DNA of 64,000 bases from assembly GCA_949317995.1 (NCBI GenBank), contig OX439036.1, positions 105,131,669 to 105,195,668 of the forward strand, given 5' to 3'. A program made the translations under genes and the position numbers. This DNA comes from Acholoe squamosa (Eukaryota; Annelida; Polychaeta; Phyllodocida; Polynoidae). The notes under the pieces were generated by a model, which worked only from the letters and a program-made list of their open reading frames with translations, did no database searches and had not been told where the DNA came from. Shown piece by piece: positions 44,483-56,501 of the stretch. Position 1 is the stretch's first letter. The number at the start of each line of letters is the position of its first letter.

Positions 44483-44998
44483 TCAAACCAAGCTGACCAA
44501 GCTTCCCCCTGTAGGGCTTCCCTATTTTTAACCCGTCCTCCTCCAGTGAGAACCCCCAGGTCCCACCTGCGGATCCCCACTGGAAGACATGGTATCATAT
44601 GCTATTTTTAGCCTCACCTGCCCAGGTGACACACTCCTGAGAGCAGCTTCCTCCTCCTACTCCAGATTGGACTGGATCCAACCAGATAGGGGCTGAGCTG
44701 CTCATCCCCCAGACTGAGTCACTGTGCACTTCCAGAAATAGCACATGAGTAACACTGAGTGGCTCTCCCTTTATAAACAGGCAGAACCCACTCAGGGTAT
44801 CTTATTCTTCTCCAAACCTAGACCCTACGACACTCAGGTGCCTTGGCCCCAGGATATAGCTTGGTCAGACTGGCGAGTACCATACTGTTATACCGTATTG
44901 ATTACTCCCATGCCAATCTTACAATAAAGCTGGATCATCAACTGAATTGTCTGGACTCCTGTTACCTCCCTTCATGACATGTAACGACCTGTTGACAA

Positions 44999-45032
44999 TG
45001 GTGGAGAATCCTCACTGGTGGAGAATCCTCAC
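44999..45032 (+). other. Primer-binding-site region with 17-bp direct repeat
   Basis: TGGTGGAGAATCCTCAC occurs twice back to back just inside the 5' LTR. The first copy starts with TGG, as a tRNA-complementary primer site should. The matching tRNA was not identified. Confidence 0.5.
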
Positions 45033-45126
45033 AGATGCTGGCAGGAGAATCCTATCCTGCCAGCATCATTATTAACACCTAAACCAACACCTGTCAGTAG
45101 GAACAAAACTTTCTCATCAACTTTAT

Positions 45127-47560
45127 TTGATAGTAATAAGAGTTGCTGGTCTACTAAGTGAAATAAAGCCTACAGCTGTAAATAACTCTCCTAGTTACCT
45201 GGATTTAGACTCACATCTAGAGCCCAGGCCTCCTCAACTACAGGCTGCCTTACAGAGCATACCAGTTTCCACTCAGCAGCTTAGTATCGGTACACACCCC
45301 ACCTCCCATCAGGCAGGTTTTATACACCCAGACCCCTCTGAAATCACTTGGGATAATTTTGTAGTCCCAGACTCTACTACTAATACACCACTTAATTCTG
45401 ATCTCTGTAGACAAAGAGTAAGATCAGCCATTGCCAGGTGGACATCAGCAAAAACAAACAGTACCGACAGAGCTCAGCAGGCACCAACCCGCAACTTCGA
45501 GGACACACAGTGTGGTGAGAGCCCCTCAGCCTTTTTAGATCGTATCATTAGAAGTTGGAGGAACAGTGGCATGATGCTACTACTTTCAGTGATCCCTTCA
45601 GATCATACCAAGATCCCTCCACCCCTGAGGCAAACCCCACCACCACCCAACACCTTCTCTACCAGCCTGGAATCTGGAGTCTCGTCATCTGACTATACCT
45701 AGCTCCAGGAGGAGGAGAGTACAGTCCAGCTCACCTCAGAGGAGACAAACACCTCCTTATTATAGACTGCTAAGAAGTGTAGATTCAGCAGCAGGTGGAG
45801 GTAATATAATAGCCACCACTCAATTCGTCAACAGAAGACCAACTGCCCCCGACTTCACCTCAGAGGACAGCATCACTTCTGAAGAAGATACTGGAGTCTC
45901 TTTCCCTCACCTTAACAGGTACAGGACAGACAACTACAGCTGGACCCCCACCCAGGTATGACCAGGATGACCATGCTAGAAACCTGGTGAGAGAATGCAC
46001 ACAGGCAGTCAGTGATTCTTTATCTAACTTGCTGACTGGCCAAATTAATCTACTGTCTGCTGAGATTAAAAGGGTAGGCCAGGAGCATACCAGCCAACTG
46101 TCTACAGTCAATGACAGACCGGATAACATGGATACCTGGAGAGCTCAGATGGAGCGAGACATGATACACACACAGAGAAGAGCCGCTGAGGACGATGCTG
46201 ATGTTTTAAGAAGATCTGAAATATTGGATGATGTTAGAAGGGATATTTGCACAGCCTATGACAACAGGGCACCTCCAACCTATGCCCCTGTTACCCACCC
46301 AACACCAGCCAGCACAGGGTTAACTCACACCAGTCAGCCCCCCAGTGCACCTCCTGCAGCCTCCATCCTACCACAAATCTAGGGCAGTCCCACTTCACCA
46401 ACAGTATGGGACAAATGACACTGGAAAATGAGAAACTCATCTCAGCCTAGCTCAGCTCTTTTAATAATCCTGAGATCTTTGATAAGCCCACTGAGTACAG
46501 ATCTGCATCCAAATTCATTATGGAGTTTAAATTCTGGATCAGAAATATGTACCCTCGCCATCCCCACCTTCATACCTCATGCTTGTACACCTTTCTCAAG
46601 GGGAGAGCAGCCCAATGTTTTTTCTCTATCATATTTGAGAAGCCTATCATGTATGATAATGAGGCTGTGTATGCTGCTTTCCTACAATGTTTTGGTACCC
46701 CTGACCCTGCAACCATCATTAAAGGTTACAGAAATAGGAAGCAACAGCCAAATGAGACCATGGAGCAATATCTGGCAGACATGACTCTTCTCCTGGCAAA
46801 TAGCAGCTTGGGAGAATCTGTGCAGGTGGATTATTTAATCAATGACCTGAGATTAAAACGGTGATCCTCCCTGATATGCCCAAGTCTGTAGTAGATGCAG
46901 AGTGCCTAGCACTCAAACAGGAGCTCAGCCTTAAAGCCAGCAAAGCCTCTTTAGCTTCAGCCTAACAGGCAGACCTCTGTGCCATTAATAACAACAATAA
47001 TAATGGCAGGTCCAGAAAGGAAGTTCATTATCAGAATAACAAAAAGGATGACAGGCTTCCAGGTAGCAACTACAACAAGCAGTATGATGCCAAATACAGA
47101 AGTGGTTTCAATAACCAATCTGAGCGCAACAACAGGAGGTACTTGTAAGTGCAGATATAGACCTCACCTGTAAATAAACATGGCCAATCACCCCAGTTTA
47201 AGAGGTCTCTAAGTACCCACAGGAACTCAGGTAGAGATGATAATAAAATCATCATCACTGTGGCCACAGCCCTAGCTGACAACAAGCGGGTCTCTTTCAA
47301 GAGGCTCGCACCTTCTGCTGATTCCACAGCCCTTAATGAGACCTCACACCTTAAAAGAAGGGTCACAGACTCAACACGCAGCTGGTACTCTAGGAATAAT
47401 AAGGATAATGAGCCCACTGAAACTGACAATGATGCTGATCTCAATAATATTGATGATGATGATGATTTTGACCACAATGATGGCGATGAAGACTTCATTG
47501 ATGATGAAGAGAAATAAGATGATGAAGAATAGGTTTCTGGGAAAGGTTGCCTAGCACCCT
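45127..47560 (+). mobile_element. gag region of the gypsy element
   Basis: Pro/Ser/Thr-rich N-terminal part (45127-46382) and a retrotransposon-gag core at about 46520-46864, with FLKGRAAQCFF, YAAFLQCFGT and the Y.NRKQ...ETMEQYLADM pattern shared by Ty3/gypsy capsid proteins. An Asp-rich acidic stretch lies near 47440-47510. Broken; treat as fossil. Confidence 0.8.
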
Positions 47561-47580
47561 GTGACCCCGCTTCCACCCCA

Positions 47581-47922
47581 GTGGACATGAAATCCGGAAC
47601 ACCCCCAACCAGCCACCAATCAAATGATGTTCAAAGTGATGCTGAAGTCAACTCCCTCCAACAGCCTTACATCAACAGCAGGTTAAACCATGATGACAGC
47701 TCTTCAGACAGTGAGGACTGTTATGAGGACAGCAACAGCAGAGTGGCAGGCCTCCAACTGAGAATCAATTCAGATAAGTATGGGCAGCAAGGTAAGGTCT
47801 CTTACATTAATACCGAGTTAACTAGAGGTGCAGTTTTGGTTGATATAAATGACCACCCCTACAGAGCCTTGGTAGACTCTGGCACTTCCTTATCTTTTAT
47901 CAGAAAATGGCTGATAAAGTGA
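47581..47922 (+). mobile_element. Aspartic protease region of the gypsy element
   Basis: The fragment ends with a retropepsin active-site block, RALVDSGTSLSFI (D-[ST]-G motif), preceded by an acidic Ser-rich linker. Position between gag and reverse transcriptase is as expected. Confidence 0.8.
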
Positions 47923-48589
47923 TCAACACCCCAAACTTTAGACATGGAAGAAGATTACGTATGACTGGCAGACAGATCCTCAGTACAGGTAAACCACACA
48001 TCAAATTTAAGCTTCTTGAGAGAGGGAGTAGAATTTATCACCAGGTTCCATGTGGTACCTAAGTTAAAATACCTTGGAGTAAACTTCATGACCAAATACA
48101 AGGCAAAACTCAGTTTTGGCCCCAAGCCACCATCAGCCTTCACAATTAGACCAGTAGAAAATTTCACAATACCACCTAATTTGGAAACCACACTGAATGC
48201 CATGGTCATTGGCCCAGATAAATTAACTAGACTTACAGGCATCACTGAAAATGTTGACATAAAATTACCCTTCCTAATCAAACATGCTCTGCTTAAACCC
48301 AAAACAGCTCAAAAATTAATACCTGTAACTGTGGCAAATCCAAATGATTTTCCTTTACCTTTAAAGAAGCACATGGCTCTAGGTCTATTCAAGCCTTTCA
48401 ACATCACCATCAGCATTACCAATTGGCCCCTTATATAGTCACCATTCACTCAACCATGTCACCACTGATCAAGATCTCTTCCTAATTAATTGTGGTGAAG
48501 ATCCCTTAGAGCAACTCCCAAAGGGCGATGAACCCTTAAAATATAAAATTTGTGAGCAGCTCACTGATAGCCAGAAAGAGCAAATCCTA

Positions 48590-49260
48590 AAAGTTGTTGA
48601 GGGTAATAGACAAGCTTTTGTAATAGATGACAGTGCCATTGGCTCCAATGTAGAAAATGAGGTCAAACTGGAATTGATTCCTGACCACAAACCCTGTAAC
48701 AGGCCTTCATACAGAATGTCCCCCCACAAAGAAATCTTCCAAAAAGATAGATAAACATTTAGTGGAGGGAATTATTGAGGAGTGCACCAAACCTTGTGAA
48801 TGGAATTCACCAGCCTTTTTAGTGCCAAAACCTCAAGGAGACAGATCTGTAGCCTCTGGTTGGAGAATTGTAGGTGCCAAATATTTCTAAAAAATGGACA
48901 TCTATAGCGCTTACCACCAAATTCCAAATTGGCTGAAGAGTCTAGGCCTCTAACCACTTTTTCAGCCAATGGAACCAGGTATATGGCCAAAGTCCTTCCC
49001 ATGGGACTTAAAACCTCAGGTCAATATTTCATCAACATTATGGAGCAGCTACTTATGACGTGTAAATATTGATATGCAGTAGCATAAGTCGATGATGTGG
49101 CTATTTATAACCCCACATGTGAAAGACACCTGCAGGACCTGGATAAAGTGCTCAAGCTTTTCATTAGAGGAAACATCAAATTAAAATCTGAAAAATGTGA
49201 ATTTGGCACCACCAAGATGGATTTCTTAGGATTTTCTCTAGACTAACTTAGTGTGTCGCC
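48590..49260 (+). mobile_element. Reverse transcriptase region of the gypsy element
   Basis: Recognisable blocks: GIIEECTKPCEWNSPAFLVP, MDIYSAYHQI, FSANGTRYMAKVLPMGLK, the VDDVAIY catalytic block and KCEFGTTKMDFLGF. All are characteristic of Ty3/gypsy RT. Spread over more than one frame; non-functional. Confidence 0.85.
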
Positions 49261-49429
49261 TTCCCCATACAAAATCTGGCCTGTCAAAACCTTTCCCCCA
49301 CCTAAGAACATGACCTTAGGTGCTTCAATGGTATGGCACAGTTTTGCTCATATCATGAAGCCCCTACATGAGGATACTAAAAGCACCTTTAAATGGACCA
49401 TAAGCTGTCAGGAACCTTTGAAAAAATCA

Positions 49430-49830
49430 AAGCCTCAATTTGCACTGAAGTTGTACTCAAATTCCCTGACTTTAGCAAACCTTTTGTTATCTTCACCAAC
49501 TCAAGAAATTAAAGCTTGGGAGCTGTGATCACACAGGTGGATGACTATGGTTTCTACAAACCAATTGAATTTGCAGGCAGAGGTTTGACCCCGCAGGGCA
49601 CCAGATATGGAATAACAGACAAAGAATTACTGGGCATCGTCTTTGCAGTAAAAAAAGTTCCACCATTATGTGTATGGAACTCACTTCAAGGTTTACTTAG
49701 ACCACACCGCCTTAGTTTCCCTTTTCAATAAAAAAGAAAACATCACAAATGGGAGACTAGCCAGGTAGGTGGACACAGTCATGACTTTGAAGTGAGATAC
49801 TTGCAGGGCAGAGCCAATTTTGTGGCAGAT
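49430..49830 (+). mobile_element. RNase H region of the gypsy element
   Basis: Blocks LGAVITQVDDYGFYKPIEFA and YGITDKELLGIVFAVKK, typical of gypsy RNase H directly downstream of RT. Confidence 0.8.
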
Positions 49831-50389
49831 TTCCTCCCCCAGTTCCCATTAGATCACAAGGGAAAATCATACTTCCCCCCAAAATGTTGTCTTTCTCTGA
49901 TATTACCATGACTAAGGTTTACAGATCAATACTTAAAGGAGGCAAAATCTGGGGAAGCACAGGTAAACCACCAAAGGGTGTCATTGCAAAGAAAAATAGC
50001 TCTGAGGGGAATTATATAGCTTCACTTACAGCGCACTCAGAGCGGTGTGTCTTAACCAGGGCGCAGTCACAGAACTCCCAGGAATACACACCCCCAGCCC
50101 CTACCCAATCACGGACCAGAACCACTATAAATAAACAGAGCTGACCCACAAAGGACAAATCGGCTGGTTTTAGGTCAAGAGGTTGACCCCCAAAAACCAG
50201 GTCACCAAGGGTATGAGTCAAGGCAGCTAATGTCAAAAGAGCCAAGCTCTCACAAAAGGTATTACCTATAGCTGAAAGGGCCATCACAAAGCTTTGCAAG
50301 CACCCTTCTGTCACACCTTCTAGAGAGATATTAATAAAGGCACAAATAGAAGACCTTTTTGCCAAATCTTGAGCAATCATGATCAGTTC

Positions 50390-51476
50390 ATCATTCTAGA
50401 TGAGGTTCTCTTCAGAGTCACTGATACTGTCATGGGTAAATCCCTAGACCCCACCCTTCAAATTGTGATTCCTGGAAAATGGGCAGAGTCCATCATCGAA
50501 TCCACACATTGTTCCCCTGGAGGACACTTGGGTTCAGTTAAAACATATGCAGCAGTCAAATCAAGATACTATTGGCGCTCAATGTTCAAACATGTCTCAC
50601 CACCTAAAAGTGGCCAAAGCATCTAAAATCACTCTGCGAACCAGTGCTAACAGCCTACTCCCGCGTCACCATGGATACCATAGATCCTTTTATTCAAGCT
50701 GTGGATGGTTCTCACCATATACATGTGATAACAGATCATGCTACCAGACATGTCACAGCATGGTGTACAGAAGAAAACACAGCCACCGATGTGGCCCTTG
50801 GTTTCTTTCAGAGAGTAATTTGCATCCATGGAACACCTTCAGTCCTGAATACTGATAATGCCAAACAATACACCTAAATATTCTATGCATCATTTTGCAA
50901 TAAATTTGGCATTAAACATTTTACAGGGAGTGCACACTCGAGTAGGTCTCAAGGCCTCTGTGAGCATCAGCACCAGACAATAGAATCATCCCTCAGATAT
51001 TTTGTATCAAAATCACAAAAGCATTGGTCAACCTTCCTCCAGGCTGTGATTTTCAGTATGAATAACACAGTCTCCAGTGCCCAAGGCTACTCGCCCAACC
51101 TCTTGGTTTTTGGTGAAAAAACACACCTACCCACAGAGGCTGCATTGGTGCTGATCACTTCTGCAAATAATATTAAACAGAAGGAGGATATACCCATCCA
51201 TTTATTAAATCTCAGAGATGATATCCAAATGAAGGCGGCAGAGAACATGATTAAGGCTCATAAAAAGATGAAAGCCAAGCATGATGCCTCAGCAGAGACA
51301 TGCACCTTCAACACTGGTCAATTAGTGTATTTACACATCCCTAACCTTCTGGTGAAACACACAACCAAAAAGCTGCAACCTACCTACTCTGGCCCCTACA
51401 TCATAGTCAAAATGACCTCATCAGTAACTGCAATTATAAAAAGATTGCAGGATGGAAAGGTTTTCACAAAAAGCTG
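50390..51476 (+). mobile_element. Integrase region of the gypsy element
   Basis: Blocks HCSPGGHLGSVKTYAAVKSR (zinc-binding neighbourhood), VDGSHHIHVITDHATRHV and HGTPSVLNTDNAKQYT (catalytic core), NTVSSAQGYSPNLLVFGE, then a C-terminal TGQLVYLHIPN part. Broken, and followed directly by a MITE insertion. Confidence 0.85.
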
Positions 51477-51592
51477 CCCAGTCAACAAAAAACGTTGCAA
51501 AACATTTCAGAACGTTTCCCTATGGTTCTTTATCATGGCAAAATGGTTTAAAACATTTTTTGATGTTTAATAATGTTAATTTGTTGAGTGGG
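51477..51592. mobile_element. TA-type MITE, CCCAGTCAACAAAAAACGTT family, copy 2
   Basis: 116 bp, starting CCCAGTCAACAAAAAACGTT and ending TTTGTTGAGTGGG; clearly related along its length to 12602-12729. It inserted into the gypsy element after that element was already in place. Confidence 0.8.
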
Positions 51593-51869
51593 TGTACATG
51601 TATCCAAGTTGAGAAGACCAATTACAAGAGCCAACGCCAAAGCCATCATAAAAAGGCTTCAAACCGGCCCTGTGACAACCTTTTTTGACCCTGACATCAA
51701 TACACCAGCCCCCCCCCTCCCAAAAAGAAGAGAGGACGGCCCACTAAAAAAGGTATTTTCGCTTTTGCCCCAACTCCACTCAAAAGGCAAAGAAGAAACA
51801 GCCCCCGGACACACCCATCCACCACCAAATACCACCACCCAACCCCCTAGCCGCCGGCAGACAACCTAG

Positions 51870-54800
51870 CCATGTGCCAGACCCCTGTTATCTGCAGGGA
51901 ATTCAACATTCACACACACCTAGTAACCAATTACCCCCACCCCATGTGACATCCTGACCTACACACAACCTGGGGATAACCAGATAACAACCAGCGGCAT
52001 TTTAAAATGCCAGCATCTTGAAATTTCCAAAATACTAACCCTTATACCAAATATCTTTCATCTCACTGTATATTATTTTTTTTATTATTTCTTCTAATCA
52101 AAAACAAACTTATTTTTACTCATGAATCTTTACACTGAAGTTTGACTTCAGAAACAGACTTACACACCACACTGTTAACCACTCAAGGGTAGCATATGCA
52201 AGCAATTTTCGCTCAGTATGGTTTGGTAGTCACATATATTGCCCATGGCAGCAGTGTATCCTCTGATACATGTCTTTATTATAAAAGCATGCATACACCG
52301 GCGCTGCGTCCGTGCATCTCATGCCAAACACAGCGTCACAATGTCATTGGAGCATCCCCAATACAACTCCCAGACGTTGGTTTTCCACACGTTATAACAT
52401 TGACATCCACATCTAATCTGACGTTCGGACGTGGTACATCAATACAATAACATAAGCATGTGTTTATATTGACTGTAGACTTGCAGCATGCCCCGAGTCT
52501 CCAATCACCCATCACCGACCCGATCTAATTCAGATAACACCCGGCATCAAATTCAGAAACCCCACAATCAAAACCAGAACTCCAAACAGGTGGAGGACTT
52601 CTATATTATTGCGAGTATCTCAGGTTCTTATTGATGCCCTCCTGGCCATACAACATAATAATCGCAGGGTTAATCACAGATAAAAATCATAGTTCTCTGC
52701 CATCTTCTGGACAAGTCCTTTTCACAATGTCTCTCCTTGGTCCTTGTGGCTCATCCTCATCCAGGATCCAAAAGACAACCCAAAAACAAAGCAACGACCG
52801 GTCCTATAAAGGGATGCACGGCTGACAATTTTCAGGAATTCAATAAAATCCCATCCTTAATTTTCCTTTTTTGTCAAATTGATTTTCAGGAGCAGAAATA
52901 AATATTGAAAAACCCACCTCGGACTTCTCTCCTCAGGGGCCCAACTATCCCCAGATGCCACAGGGGCCACTGGACCATCCAGCAGGCCTCTCACCAAGCC
53001 CTTGGCATTCATGGCACTGATAAGGCAACCAGCCCACGCCCACCAAGAAGGTGCTAACCCTGAAGAGAAACCAAAAAGGCCTTTCAATTAAGGACCGCAA
53101 CAGTTTTGGAAACATCCAATTCAATGATCCAAATCGCCCAAAATAATTTGAATACTCACCCCACAGGATCGATGAGTTGAACCTTCAGGTATACAGCCCC
53201 ACCCTCTGTAACAACCACCGACAGTATAATGTCCATGATTCCTCCTTTCTGTTTTTCTTTAGGCCGGCTGTCAAAATCGTTAAGATTCGATCTCAAAATT
53301 CCAACGCTCAGCTATCGACCTTTAGGCACCTTCTGACATCAAAAATCATCAGCCACCCCTTTTTATAGTAGACCCTATCGCGGGAACCTTCAGTCCATTT
53401 TTCGGCCCAATTTTAGAACCTCAAAATTAGACCTTTTTTCAGTTTTTTCCAAATTTTGCCAACAACCAACCCCCTCTTAGGCCCTGACACACAAATTAGA
53501 ACTCCCTTAGCACCAAATGCACCAAAGGAAGTCTACACCATTTAGTCTTACCATTCGCCTCATACCATTAACACAAACACAGACGCGTATTACAGCGGAA
53601 CCAACTTAGAGTCCTTGGTAACAAGCCTCCCTCGCATCTTCTACCTATCTACCAAGCTCTGTAAAAACTGGTCCTTGTCATAAGACTGACTTTTAATGCT
53701 TCTGAGTTAATTTTGGTATTATTGTTGACCTGCTTGTGAAACATACTCTGGCCTCTATGGAGGAGTACTTCAAAGACCTTAATATTTCCTACTATACAAA
53801 AAGCATCAAGAGGGTAGATGCAAGGAGAAAATCTTCATCAGGAAGGTTCTATGACAGAACCCCCAGAAGCCACTGCAACCTACCTCCTACCAGTGTTGGT
53901 GCTAACTCCAGGAAACACAAGCATTAAAATAGACCTTTTCCACCTGAACTCCTTCCACAACCTTATATAATTTTAAGGTTGGATATTGTTAGGACACAAT
54001 TATTTTTGACCCCCCCAAGACTACTCCTAAGGCGCTATACATATTCTATACAGTTTCCCATGGAAAAGCTGCTACCAATTTAATTTTCATCCTGAAATTA
54101 TACTACTGTACTCCTAACACTGATCACAATTCTCCTACCTTTTTATTACTCTGTGAAAGTTTGGAGTTGAGCTGACTGACAGCCCGGCCACAAATCTTTA
54201 ACGTGCCACAGAACCCCCATCATTCACCATTCTTTTATTACTCATTTTTCATTTTCTGTACATTAGAACAGAGTGCACATGTTTTTGCTTTAATTTATTG
54301 ATGGTAGCAACTGCTGATACTTCCCTGATTACCCAAGGAAGCATATAGCAGCGAGTATCATTGCTGCCCACATTACTCAGGACATATATTTTTGTGAATC
54401 TTATCTTTACTTTAATTTATTAACCAACGAGTCATGATAGATTCCTTTTTAAACTGCTAATACTGCCCTGATTACCCAAGGCAGCATATAGCAGCGAGTG
54501 TCACTGCTGCCCAACAACTCAAAACATATATATTTTTGTAAAACCCTCAGTGATACATTTCACATACAGGAATATATTTTTATACAGACATATCATCAAC
54601 CAAATCATTTTTCTACCTCACATCTGTCACCATATATTTTTAGAACATTTTGTACCAAGTTTGCCTCACCTTTCAGAGGATGTATGCTTTTCACATAGTT
54701 TGTTTTTAGACAAAAAATATTGTTTTTAGACAAAAAATACCAGTTGTTATCCTATATACATTATCATACAAGCTACTACTGGTACACCCATTCTAACTAG

Positions 54801-54986
54801 ATTTTATCCAGCGATTGTCACACAGTCACATCGATGAAAAATCAACACATCAACCTTTTGTATCATGTACCACCTTTTATTTTTTCTCAAGCTTTAAATA
54901 TGTCAATGGACTTGATATAGCCTCTCATTCCTTATAATTATCTTCCCATTAACCTCGTGCAAAGACAAAGTGGGAATGTGGGGATA
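51870..54986 (+). other. Long non-coding 3' part of the gypsy element
   Basis: Between integrase and 3' LTR. No env or other domain recognised. A roughly 150-bp tandem repeat pair is at 54300-54400 and 54450-54540 (TGATTACCCAAGG.AGCATA shared), and a 20-bp pair TTGTTTTTAGACAAAAAATA at 54700-54740. A purine-rich tract AAAGTGGGAATGTGGGGA abuts the 3' LTR as the likely polypurine tract. Confidence 0.55.
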
Positions 54987-55575
54987 TGTCAATGGACTAT
55001 TCTATGTATTGTTATCAACAACATATTCAAACCAAGCTGACCAAGCTTCCCCCTGTAGAACCCAAGGCTACCCTATTTTTAACCTGACAGGATGAGTGAC
55101 TCACTCACCCCCGTCCTCCTCCAGTAAGTACCCCCAGGTTCCACCTGCGGATCCCCACTGGAAGACATGATATCATATGCTATTTTTAGCCTCACCTGCC
55201 GAGCTGACTCACTCCTGAGAGCAGCTCCCTCCTCCTAGTCTGGATTGGACTGGATCCAACCAGATAGGGGCTGTGCTGCTCATCCCCCAGACTAAGACAC
55301 TGTGCACTTCCAGAAATAGAACATGAGTAACACTGAGTGGCTCTCCCTTTATAAACAGGCAGAACCCACCCAGGGTATCATATTCTTCTCCAAACCTAGA
55401 CCCTACGACACTCAGGTGCATTGGCCCCAGGATATAGCTTGGTCAGACTGGCGAGTACCATACTGGTACACCGTATTGACTACTCTCATGCCAATCTCGC
55501 AATAAAGCTCGATCACCAACTGAATTATCTGGACTCCTGTTACCTCACTTCATGACATGTAACGACCTGTTGACA
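54987..55575 (+). repeat. 3' LTR
   Basis: 589 bp, TGTCAATGGACTATTC to CCTGTTGACA, followed by target duplication AGAG. It carries CCCTTTATAAACAG and AATAAAG. It lacks the 648-bp insertion but has about 30 extra bases near 55086-55120. Confidence 0.9.
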
Positions 55576-55579
55576 AGAG

Positions 55580-56417
55580 TGTAAGCCCATTCATGGGAAA
55601 GACATTCTAGGAGAAAAATCTAACCAGAATAAATAAACAAATTCTATGGCAACAACATTCTGATAAAAAGGAAGAGATGTTTCTGCAATTGATGTCAACA
55701 AAAGTATTAATTATCTTTTTTCCTCTGTCACAGGAGTAATGTACATAGTTCCTGAAGCTAATACAGATATTAAATGCATCCCTGTCAAATTATGTGTCTG
55801 TCACCAGTCTCTAATTATAGCTTGCTATCTTCCTCTTTAAAAAGACAAAATATGACCGATTTAACCAGAACCATGACAAAACCAAAACCAAAAGTCTAAA
55901 TCTGAATTAGGGGGTGAGGTACATTATTATCAAATGCGCTAGCAAGATTTCACAGAGACATGATACAAATGGGCAAATTAAATTATTTTGAAATCTCCCA
56001 TGCCAGCTATGCAGAATACTTTAGACCCACCCATCCTGCACTGACAAAAGAGAGTTTTTGATGCTTTGCAAAATCTCTCAAAGCATCAACGATGCACATA
56101 CCCCCCTTCCCAAAAAAGTACCTCACGTGTAAGACACTCCTCACTTATAAGGCATTCCTTGTATTGAGGGAAAAGCTATAAGGCAGATGTTCAGTGCTAT
56201 TTCAAAATGTATCTATGCCCCACTAGGCACACAACCCTTTTGGAACTTCTGTAAGTTGCAGTGAGCCTTGAGCCACATATAAGCCATAGATGACAGCATA
56301 TACCTATGTGAGATACCATGAAAAACCCACAAAAAACCATCAAAATACAAAAAAATAAATCTCACCACAACCTCCACCATTAATAATAAGTAACGACTTC
56401 CTTGGTTTCCCTTGTAG
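55580..56417. other. Unannotated 5' flank of gene 2
   Basis: No clear repeat or TATA box seen. 56120-56180 contains CTTATAAGGCATTCCTTG-type sequence like part of the GCGCCTTAT MITE group. Confidence 0.35.
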
Positions 56418-56501
56418 TCAAGAGAACAGTGAGACTTAACGCAGAAGGACTCTGATTAAAAACCAGCGATGGAGGACTCCAAGGGCCCCAAGGCACAAAA
56501 G
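56418..56501 (+). CDS. SLC23A: Gene 2 exon with start codon
   Basis: Acceptor TTTCCCTTGTAG and donor AAAG|GTAAGT. The first 51 bases are untranslated, then MEDSKGPKAQK in phase 0 with the following exon. The strong acceptor implies at least one upstream non-coding exon, so the promoter lies further left. Confidence 0.8.

Larger units (their letters stand above)
43792..44997 (+). repeat. 5' LTR (with internal insertion)
   Basis: Starts TGTCAATGGACTATTC and ends AACGACCTGTTGACA, matching the 3' LTR at both ends. Apart from the insertion at 43835-44482 it would be about 560 bp. It carries a TATA-like CCCTTTATAAACAG near 44771 and an AATAAAG near 44925. Confidence 0.9.
43792..55575 (+). mobile_element. 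Ty3/gypsy-type LTR retrotransposon, broken
   Basis: Both LTRs present, TGTC...GACA ends, flanked by a 4-bp target duplication AGAG (43788-43791 and 55576-55579). Domain order gag, protease, reverse transcriptase, RNase H, integrase is that of Ty3/gypsy. The coding region is broken at many places and the LTRs differ by several percent plus indels, so the copy is old. No envelope-like frame was recognised. A TA-type MITE has inserted after the integrase (51477-51592), and the 5' LTR holds a 648-bp insertion. About 3 kb of non-coding sequence separates integrase from the 3' LTR. Confidence 0.92.

Noticed and set aside
52196-53368. Envelope or accessory gene in the gypsy 3' region
   Set aside because: Only short frames without signal peptide, transmembrane anchor or glycosylation pattern were seen.
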